Positions 57,885 to 64,000 of a stretch of DNA of 64,000 nucleotides are shown piece after piece. The position numbers and the translations under genes are program-made. Source of the DNA: Butyricicoccus_A sp963588905 (lineage in GTDB: Bacteria > Bacillota > Clostridia > Oscillospirales > Butyricicoccaceae); contig CAVAJF010000006.1 in NCBI GenBank assembly GCA_963588905.1, positions 62,001 to 126,000 of the forward strand, in the 5' to 3' direction. The notes below the pieces were generated by a model. That model did not search any database. It saw only the letters and a program-made list of their open reading frames with translations, and was not told where the DNA came from. Each line of letters opens with the position of its first letter. The first letter of the stretch is position 1.

Positions 57885-58760
57885 ATGCTGTTAGATCTGC
57901 ACACCCATACAAAGTATTCTTATGATGCGGAAGATAAGCCGGTACTTGCCCACGTGGCAAGTGCTGTGCAAAAAGGCGTTACTGTCTTAGGCTTTACCGA
58001 GCATGTGGAATTTTTCCGAAAGGACACCTTGCAGGCATCGGATTTTGCACCGAATACTGTCAATTTTTCCGGCTATCAAGAGGGAATTGCGCCGTTCCGA
58101 ACCGGGAGAAGCATCATGCCGGATTTGGCGGCGGAGCAAAGGGATATTTTGGATGCGCAAAGAGTATATCAAGATAAAATTACACTGCGTGCAGGCGTGG
58201 AAATCGGACAGCCACACGCAGCACCGGAACAAGCACATGCGCTGATTCAGGCGTATCCGTTTGATTATGTGATTGGCTCGATTCACCAGTTGGCTGATGA
58301 TATGGACTTGTATTTTTATCAATATGAGTTTATTCATCCGGATGAATTTTGGGAGAAATATTTTGCGGAAGTGCGGGAGTTACTCGCGTTTGGAGAGATG
58401 CAAATCCTTGCGCATATTGATTATCCGCTTCGCGTCATGAAACTGCCGCACAATCAGCCTTCGCTCAAAGGATATATGGATTACGTCGATGAGGTACTTC
58501 GGCTGCTGATTGCCAAGGATATTGCGCTGGAGAGCAATGCCAAAGGATTATATGGCTGGCAGAAGGAAGTTGGACCGGAAGATTTTGTTTTGACGCGGTA
58601 TAAAGAATTGGGCGGTACACTGATTACCGTTGGTTCGGATTCTCATGCGCCGGAAACCGTGGCGCGCGGCATCCCGCGTGCCTTAGAGCGGCTGCGGGCA
58701 GCAGGTTTCCGATTCGTCACGGACTTTGACAAGAAACGTATCATCCAACACGCATTATGA
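57885..58760 (+). CDS. PHP-domain phosphoesterase (histidinol-phosphatase-like)
   Basis: A 291-residue PHP family protein. The first metal motif is LDLHTHTKYSYDAEDKP (residues 3-19). GFTEHVEF, AGVEIGQPH, FDYVIGSIHQL, LAHIDYPLR and VGSDSHAP provide the other metal ligands. It is likely a HisK-type histidinol phosphatase, although PHP enzymes of this class have other substrates too and no his genes are near. ATG 57885 follows GAGGAG by 8 bases; TATAAT lies at 57844-57849. Confidence 0.85.
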   Translation: MLLDLHTHTKYSYDAEDKPVLAHVASAVQKGVTVLGFTEHVEFFRKDTLQASDFAPNTVNFSGYQEGIAPFRTGRSIMPDLAAEQRDILDAQRVYQDKITLRAGVEIGQPHAAPEQAHALIQAYPFDYVIGSIHQLADDMDLYFYQYEFIHPDEFWEKYFAEVRELLAFGEMQILAHIDYPLRVMKLPHNQPSLKGYMDYVDEVLRLLIAKDIALESNAKGLYGWQKEVGPEDFVLTRYKELGGTLITVGSDSHAPETVARGIPRALERLRAAGFRFVTDFDKKRIIQHAL

Positions 58761-58772
58761 CGGGAGAGGACA

Positions 58773-59657
58773 ATGAAACAGGCATCCGTACAAGCACATG
58801 CAAAAATCAATTTAACACTAGATGTGACAGGCAGACGGCCCAATGGGTATCATGATGTCTGCATGGTCATGCAGTCGATCGGCATTCATGATATTGTCAC
58901 GGTTTCGACAGGAACCGGCGCGCAGGCGATAGAACTGACGATTTCTCATTGCGATTTACCGGTAGATAACAGCAACTTGGCGTATCGGGCGGCAGAGCTG
59001 TTTTTGCACACGACACACAAGGAGTCGGACGGAATACATATTCATATTGAAAAGCATAATCCAATTGCCGCAGGCCTTGCGGGCGGTAGCACGGACGCAG
59101 CGGCTGTTTTGGTACTGCTCAATGACTTGTATGAGACAGGATTGACTCAGGAGCAGCTGATGGAGATGGGATTAAAGCTCGGCGCAGATGTTCCGTTTTG
59201 CATAGCAGGCGGCACGATGTTGTCGGAAGGCATCGGAGAAATTCTCACACCGCTGCAGGATGCGCCGCAGGCGTTTATCGTCCTGTGCAAACCGCCGGTG
59301 GCAGTGTCCACACCGGCGATTTATCGGGCAATTGATGACGTAGAGATTGCCAAGCGTCCGGATACACCGGCGATGCTCGATGCGCTGCGCAGCGGCGATT
59401 TACAGGCGGTTTCCGATCAACTGTACAACGTCATGCAGCCGATTACGGCACAGATGCATCCGGAGATTGATGAAATTTGCCGAATCATGCAGGAACAGGG
59501 AGCGCTCCGTGCGATTATGAGCGGTTCCGGTCCGACTGTGTTTGGTCTGTTTGCAGATAAGCAGCGAGCAGAGTACACGAAACAGCTGCTTGCGCAGTCA
59601 TATCAAGAAGTATTCCTCACGGATTTCTGCCGCGCCGGTCAGATTAAACAGGGATAA
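58773..59657 (+). CDS. ispE: 4-diphosphocytidyl-2-C-methyl-D-erythritol kinase
   Basis: A 294-residue GHMP kinase of the non-mevalonate isoprenoid pathway. AHAKINLTLDVTGRRPNGYHDV is the N-terminal motif, PIAAGLAGGSTDAAAVL is the ATP loop and AIMSGSGPTVFGLF is motif 3. It starts 12 bases after the PHP gene and spoIIR follows 46 bases later, so the three may be co-transcribed. Confidence 0.96.
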   Translation: MKQASVQAHAKINLTLDVTGRRPNGYHDVCMVMQSIGIHDIVTVSTGTGAQAIELTISHCDLPVDNSNLAYRAAELFLHTTHKESDGIHIHIEKHNPIAAGLAGGSTDAAAVLVLLNDLYETGLTQEQLMEMGLKLGADVPFCIAGGTMLSEGIGEILTPLQDAPQAFIVLCKPPVAVSTPAIYRAIDDVEIAKRPDTPAMLDALRSGDLQAVSDQLYNVMQPITAQMHPEIDEICRIMQEQGALRAIMSGSGPTVFGLFADKQRAEYTKQLLAQSYQEVFLTDFCRAGQIKQG

Positions 59658-59703
59658 AATCGGCTATACTTCCAGTATCACAAATCTGGAAGGAGTCGAT
59701 ACT

Positions 59704-60312
59704 ATGATGTATCATACCAGTGCTTTGCGGCGCAAATGGGAGCTTACGCTTGCGCTGACGTTGTTTTTTGTTGTATGCTATGCGGCATTTTGCGGTGCGC
59801 AGCAGGAAAAACTGTCGCAAGAGGTATTCCGCCTGCGCGTTGTCGCCAATTCGGATACAGACGTTGACCAAGCTATAAAATTGCGGGTGCGTGATCGAGT
59901 ACTTACAGTTGTACAGCCTTTACAGGCGCAAGCGACCGATCGGCAGGACATGAGAAATCTCTTGCAGGCGCATATGCAAGAAATCACCGATGCGGCACAG
60001 CGGGAAATTTATTCCTGCGGCGGTACACAGTTGGTGAAAGCACGATTGGCAAGGGAGTGGTATCCGACGAGACAGTACGATACCTTTTCGCTTCCGGCGG
60101 GATGGTATGACGGATTGCAGCTGCGCATTGGAGAAGCTCGCGGACACAATTGGTGGTGCGTTGTGTATCCGTCGTTGTGCTTTGATGCGGCAAAAGGGGA
60201 AACAACCTTGACAGAGGAGGAAAGAAATTTCATTCATCAATCGGGAGCATCATGCGAAATTCGATTTCGGACAGCGGAACTGCTGGGAAATTTGCGCAAA
60301 ATCGTCTCCTGA
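59704..60312 (+). CDS. spoIIR: Stage II sporulation protein R
   Basis: A 202-residue protein with one N-terminal membrane/signal segment (residues 12-30). FRLRVVANSDTDVDQAIKLRVRDRVL is the family hallmark, and GHNWWCVVYPSLCF follows. SpoIIR, made in the forespore, signals across the septum to trigger pro-sigma-E processing in the mother cell. Its presence indicates a spore-forming lineage. Start ATG 59704 or 59707 after GGAAGGAG. Confidence 0.95.
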   Translation: MMYHTSALRRKWELTLALTLFFVVCYAAFCGAQQEKLSQEVFRLRVVANSDTDVDQAIKLRVRDRVLTVVQPLQAQATDRQDMRNLLQAHMQEITDAAQREIYSCGGTQLVKARLAREWYPTRQYDTFSLPAGWYDGLQLRIGEARGHNWWCVVYPSLCFDAAKGETTLTEEERNFIHQSGASCEIRFRTAELLGNLRKIVS

Positions 60313-60330
60313 TAGGAAGGAACAAAAATT

Positions 60331-61782
60331 ATGGTGGATAAACAACAAAAAAGTACACAGCAGGGACGAAAAGCGTATTTGCCGCTCTTCCTATTGGTGC
60401 TGTTTATCATACAGCCGGTCATGGATGTCTTGTCGTATTGGCTGACAGAATGCGGCGTGAGCAATACAGTCTCTCTGCTTTTGCGCTTTTTTGTCCTGTT
60501 CGGGACAGGAGCTTTGGGATTTGTCCTGAGCAGACATAAAAAAATATATTTGCTGTTTGGCGGTATCGTGCTGATATTTGCTGTATTGCATGGAGGGGCC
60601 TGTATATCCGCCGGATATGAGGGCTGGCAAAATCCGGTCTATGATTTGACCAATTACATTCGCGTTGTACAGATTCCGCTGTTTACGATGTGTTTTATCA
60701 CCTTTTTGCGAGAGACCGGCGAGGAAGGCTATCAGACCATCGAGCGGGGCTTTGTTATCAACTTTGGCTTGATTGTGCTGGTGGAGATCCTCAGCACGGT
60801 GACAGGAACCGATCCGCACACCTATGCGAATAAACAAATTGGCGTGCTGGGATGGTTTTATTTTGCCAATTCCCAGAGTGCGATTTTATCCGCAATGGTT
60901 CCTGTTATTTTGATAAAAGCACTGCGCAGCGAAAAGCTGTCTGTGTTTGTTGGCAGCACAGCTGTTTGTTTTGGTGTGCTGTATGCATTTGCCACTCGTC
61001 TGTCGTACTTAGCAATATTTATTTGTGCCATTGGATTGATACTGGTGATGCTGCTCAGCCGCAAGGTGAAGAAAAGAGCGGTGGCGGTACTTTTGATTGG
61101 CGCAGTTGTGTGCGGCGTGGGATTTCCTGTGTCTCCGATGTACAAAAATCAAGCAGCGCATATGAAAATTGTGCAGCAAAAACAGCTGCAAGCGGATGCG
61201 ATGATTGAGGAACAGGAAAAACTTCATCACACGACGGTAGAAAAATCACCGGAAACTTGTCTGCTTCCGGTATATGAGGAGCATTTGGGCGGATTGGTGG
61301 ATCGATTTGGTGCCTCGCGCGTGATGCAGGCATACGGTTATACCAGTGATGCGGAACGCTTGTCAGGCTGGCGAGAGATGAAATTGATCTATTGTCGATT
61401 TTTGATGGAAGATGCCGGCAAGTCAGCAATGTTGTTTGGTCTGGATCTTTCGGATATGACGTGGAAAAATGAAAACTATGATGTGGAAAATGATCTGCAC
61501 GGCATCTACTATCTGTACGGTATCGTTGGTCTGGCACTGTTTGTTGTATTTTTGCTATATTTTGCGGTTCTCATTTTGCGGGCACTGCTACAGGATTTCA
61601 AGAAATATATGACATGGGAAGCCGGTGCTTTTGGAATTTCCCTGTGTTTGCTGCTTCTGCATGTCTATTGCACGGCGGGTGTCCTGCGCAGACCGAATGC
61701 GTCGTTCTATCTTTCAGTCGTGCTGGCAGTGATTTATTATTTGGTGAAAATACGAACATATCCTACACAGCCGAAACCTTGA
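60331..61782 (+). CDS. O-antigen ligase/polymerase-like membrane protein, copy 1
   Basis: A 483-residue membrane protein with about ten to twelve helices. It resembles the WaaL/Wzy superfamily: a long extracellular loop between helices (about residues 270-370) contains RFGASRVMQAYGY. YDVENDLHGIYYLYGIVGLALF and GVLRRPNASFYLSVVLAVIYYL close it. Such proteins join or polymerise surface glycans. It lies 18 bases after spoIIR. A homologue follows 108 bases later (for example DLTNYIRVVQIPLF, YDVEND and RRPNASFYLSV are shared). The glycan is unknown. Confidence 0.78.
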   Translation: MVDKQQKSTQQGRKAYLPLFLLVLFIIQPVMDVLSYWLTECGVSNTVSLLLRFFVLFGTGALGFVLSRHKKIYLLFGGIVLIFAVLHGGACISAGYEGWQNPVYDLTNYIRVVQIPLFTMCFITFLRETGEEGYQTIERGFVINFGLIVLVEILSTVTGTDPHTYANKQIGVLGWFYFANSQSAILSAMVPVILIKALRSEKLSVFVGSTAVCFGVLYAFATRLSYLAIFICAIGLILVMLLSRKVKKRAVAVLLIGAVVCGVGFPVSPMYKNQAAHMKIVQQKQLQADAMIEEQEKLHHTTVEKSPETCLLPVYEEHLGGLVDRFGASRVMQAYGYTSDAERLSGWREMKLIYCRFLMEDAGKSAMLFGLDLSDMTWKNENYDVENDLHGIYYLYGIVGLALFVVFLLYFAVLILRALLQDFKKYMTWEAGAFGISLCLLLLHVYCTAGVLRRPNASFYLSVVLAVIYYLVKIRTYPTQPKP

Positions 61783-61889
61783 CTTTTGTCGAATGAAACG
61801 GTATAATGTGTGGCGTTCTATATGGGATAAATGCAACAAAAAAGTTCCGTCAGCAGACGGAATGGAAAGGATTTACAGGACTTTATATT

Positions 61890-63398
61890 ATGGTAGCAAT
61901 ATTTGAACGCTGGAGAGAATGGTTAAAAAAGCATCTCGCGGCCATCATTGTACTTTTGTTTGCAGTACAGCCGCTGATGGATATTTGTTCTTTCTGGCTG
62001 GATAAGCTGGGCATGAGTACCGCGACAACGCTGCTGCTTCGCATGTTGGTGTTTGCGTTGACGGCACTGATCGGCTTCTGCTTATCTGACAAAAAACGAT
62101 ATTATTGGGCGCTGGCGGCGATCTGTGCAGTATTTTTTGTATGCCACGCTGTGAGCTGTGCGCGCGCCGGATATATCAGCCCGTTTGCGGATTTGACGAA
62201 CTATATTCGCGTCATTCAGATTCCGATCTTTGCGCTGTGCTTGATTACATTTTTGCGGGCAGATACACACAGCTATCATTGGGTTGGTGTTGGCTTTGCG
62301 GTATCTTTTGCGATTATCACTACTGTAGTCATACTTAGCGTTGTGACGGGAACCAATCCATATACATATGTCGATGACCAGATGGGCATTCTGGGTTGGT
62401 TTTCTACGACCAATTCACAGGCTTCCATTGTCAGCATGATGACGCCGATTTTGATTTGTATGGCGTATCGGTCAGAGAAAACATGGCTGTTTGCGGCAAC
62501 TGCCGTGCTGTCGTGCGCACAGCTGTATTTTCTTGGTACACGACTGGCGTATATGGCGATTTTCGTTTCGATTTTTGGCACGATTTTTGTCGCTATCCTG
62601 TGTGGAGAAATGAAAAAGCTGCGCTGCGGCATCCTGCTGCTTGTTGCAGTTGTCTGCGTACTGGGCGTGAAGCAGTCTCCGATGTATCAGCATCAGCAGA
62701 CCTATTCACAGTTCATGGAAGAAAAGCAGACCGTACTCAACTCTATGAGTGCAGACCGCGGTACAACGGTTACGAAAGAAGAAGTGAAGGATGCAGAAAA
62801 GGGAAATTCTTCGCTGGAATTGCTGCATACAATGAATCAGATTTACTGCTATTACCGCTCGGATCTGGTTCAGCGCTTTGGCGTAGAGCGTGTGATGAAA
62901 AAGTGTAATTTTTCCAATGATGTATCTCAGATGACTGCGGCGCGCAAAACAAAAATTATCTTTTGTGAGCTGCTCATGGATGAGATGCCGGAAACTTCCA
63001 AGCTGTTTGGCATTGAACGCGATCACATGAATTATAAGGGAGAAAGCTATGATGTTGAGAACGACTTCCATGGCATTTATTTCTTGTACGGTGCAGTTGG
63101 TTTGGCACTGTTCCTGATATTCCTTGCCTATTTCGCCGTTCTGATTGTGATTGCATTGGTTCGCAATATCCAGAAGTATTTTACTCTGGAAGCGGGCGCC
63201 TATGGTATGGCGTTCCTGCTGGCGCTTGCCAACGCATACAATACAGCGGGCATTTTGCGCAGGCCAAATGCTTCGTTTTATCTGTCCGTGATTCTTGCTG
63301 TCATTTTCTATTTGACACGCATCAAGCAGTATCCGGAGACACAGCCGAAGGGCGTGTTCGCTCTGTTTGGCAAGAAGAAAAAAACAAAAGAAAGCTAA
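61890..63398 (+). CDS. O-antigen ligase/polymerase-like membrane protein, copy 2
   Basis: A 502-residue membrane protein clearly homologous to the preceding one. LLFAVQPLMDICSFWLDKLGMS, DLTNYIRVIQIPIF, YDVENDFHGIYFLYGAVGLALF and GILRRPNASFYLSVILAVIFYL align block by block. The extracellular loop differs most. It ends in a basic tail (FGKKKKTKES). Its start ATG 61890 has a modest ribosome site (ACAGGA). The pair is an old tandem duplication. Specialisation of the two for donor and acceptor is possible but not shown. Confidence 0.78.
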   Translation: MVAIFERWREWLKKHLAAIIVLLFAVQPLMDICSFWLDKLGMSTATTLLLRMLVFALTALIGFCLSDKKRYYWALAAICAVFFVCHAVSCARAGYISPFADLTNYIRVIQIPIFALCLITFLRADTHSYHWVGVGFAVSFAIITTVVILSVVTGTNPYTYVDDQMGILGWFSTTNSQASIVSMMTPILICMAYRSEKTWLFAATAVLSCAQLYFLGTRLAYMAIFVSIFGTIFVAILCGEMKKLRCGILLLVAVVCVLGVKQSPMYQHQQTYSQFMEEKQTVLNSMSADRGTTVTKEEVKDAEKGNSSLELLHTMNQIYCYYRSDLVQRFGVERVMKKCNFSNDVSQMTAARKTKIIFCELLMDEMPETSKLFGIERDHMNYKGESYDVENDFHGIYFLYGAVGLALFLIFLAYFAVLIVIALVRNIQKYFTLEAGAYGMAFLLALANAYNTAGILRRPNASFYLSVILAVIFYLTRIKQYPETQPKGVFALFGKKKKTKES

Positions 63399-63403
63399 AG
63401 TAT

Positions 63404-63437
63404 AAATCCTGTCCAGAGCGATCTGGGCGGGATTTTT
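63404..63437 (+). terminator. Terminator after the second ligase-like gene
   Basis: AAATCCTGTCCAGA pairs with TCTGGGCGGGATTT (two G-U pairs) around GCGA, followed by TT. Confidence 0.82.
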
Positions 63438-63479
63438 CATCAAACAAACGCATATACTTGACAAATAGAGGTGATTGGA

Positions 63480-64000
63480 TTGGCGAAACGACGCAAACGA
63501 TTTTCCAAAAAAAAGAAAAGACTGCTGCGCTGGACGATTTTTCTGCTTGCCGCGGCAGCTTGTGCCTTATATCTTGCCTTTCAGCAGCCAGACGAACAGC
63601 AATCCTCCGATGCACCAGAACAAATTGCAGGCATTTCGGTACATACCAAATATATTCCGGAAGATTCACAGGCGCGTTCGGGCCGCAAACGCGAGATTCA
63701 TTATATTGTCATTCATGAGACCGACAATACGGGTGCTCATGCGACAGCAAAGGCGCACAGTGAATATTTACAGGAGAACTGCTGGAAGGAACAGAAAAGC
63801 TGGCATTATACGGTAGATGACCATGAAATTTGGCATCATCTCCCGGATAAGGAAGTAGGATACCATGCAGGCGACAGCAGCTGGAAAGAAGGCGGCAATC
63901 GAAATGGTATCGGCATTGAGCTGTGTGTCAATCAAGGCGGAGATTTTGACCAGACCATGCACAATGCCGCCCAGCTGACGGCATATTTGTTGTTGAAATA
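63480..64000 (+). CDS. N-acetylmuramoyl-L-alanine amidase, Amidase_2 family (partial, runs off the window)
   Basis: The frame continues to the last base, giving 173 residues. It starts at TTG 63480 with GAGGTGA 5 bases upstream; GTG 63471 is a less likely start. Residues 1-16 are very basic (AKRRKRFSKKKKR), then one membrane segment (TIFLLAAAACALYLAF), so the enzyme is anchored outside. The amidase domain shows YIVIHETDNT (first zinc His), WHYTVDDHEIWHHLP, GYHAGDSS and GIGIELCVNQGG. It cleaves the peptide from muramic acid in peptidoglycan. Because of the TTG start it could be missed by ATG-only gene calling. Confidence 0.88.
   Translation, partial: MAKRRKRFSKKKKRLLRWTIFLLAAAACALYLAFQQPDEQQSSDAPEQIAGISVHTKYIPEDSQARSGRKREIHYIVIHETDNTGAHATAKAHSEYLQENCWKEQKSWHYTVDDHEIWHHLPDKEVGYHAGDSSWKEGGNRNGIGIELCVNQGGDFDQTMHNAAQLTAYLLLK

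Overview
The window looks like chromosome of a strictly anaerobic, spore-forming-lineage Gram-positive bacterium of class Clostridia. The evidence is a class III ribonucleotide reductase, spoIIR, an SLH-domain surface enzyme, two Na+/amino-acid (AGCS) symporters, a DUF134-NifX protein, a cobalamin-pathway methyltransferase and the Firmicutes order rplU-prp-rpmA-obgE. Base composition is intermediate. I would guess Oscillospirales (Butyricicoccus/Agathobaculum-like); this is inference from gene content only. No prophage, insertion sequence or CRISPR array was seen. Two low-GC patches (12.5-13.2 kb and 52.1-53.4 kb) look accessory.

Layout. 0-3 kb: end of a corrinoid/metal-uptake cluster (partial ABC ATPase extension, cbiL, ABC exporter pair, surface protein). 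3-5 kb: glycine riboswitch plus AGCS symporter, and tRNA-Arg. 5-7 kb: URO-D-like methyltransferase and EamA transporter on the minus strand. 7-10 kb: nrdDG behind a tandem NrdR operator. 10-13 kb: flavoprotein, DUF134-NifX fusion, lipoprotein, hypothetical. 13-16 kb: tRNA-Pro, bioB behind a BirA-like operator, L-serine dehydratase. 16-23 kb: YibE/F, an SLH purple-acid-type phosphatase with Pho-box-like repeats, a second AGCS, DUF6506, MATE.

23-37.5 kb is a sulfur block. It holds an AraC-type regulator with a degenerate receiver, a 19-residue leader peptide ending in three cysteines, and one operon for sulfate import (Sbp-CysT-CysW-CysA), APS reduction (AprA/AprB-like) and sulfate activation (CysDN). 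A C-S lyase (PatB type) and a translationally coupled trio that moves sulfur to tRNA or other targets (TcdA, cysteine desulfurase, TtcA-like) follow. Together they take sulfate to APS and sulfite, and use cysteine sulfur downstream; sulfite reductase is not in the window.

37.5-40.5 kb: an envelope operon (MGDG-synthase-like glycosyltransferase, polysaccharide deacetylase, flippase-like protein) behind four phased direct repeats. A 31-codon stand-alone small gene follows. 41-45 kb (minus): ylxM-ffh-rpsP-khpA-rimM-trmD and a VanZ protein. 45-52 kb: ymfF-ymfH-lgt-folD and rplU-prp-rpmA-obgE. 52-54 kb: divergent XRE regulator and a shortened ATP-grasp protein, then a DUF2798 gene behind a terminator-like hairpin. 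54-64 kb: nitrilase, tmcAL, ackA, DUF378, PHP phosphatase, ispE, spoIIR, two tandem O-antigen-ligase-like proteins, and the start of a peptidoglycan amidase running off the edge.

The best candidates for something new are the polycysteine leader with its paired hairpin, the degenerate-receiver regulator beside it, the shortened ATP-grasp/XRE pair, the 31-residue acidic protein, and the promoter-proximal hairpin of the DUF2798 gene.
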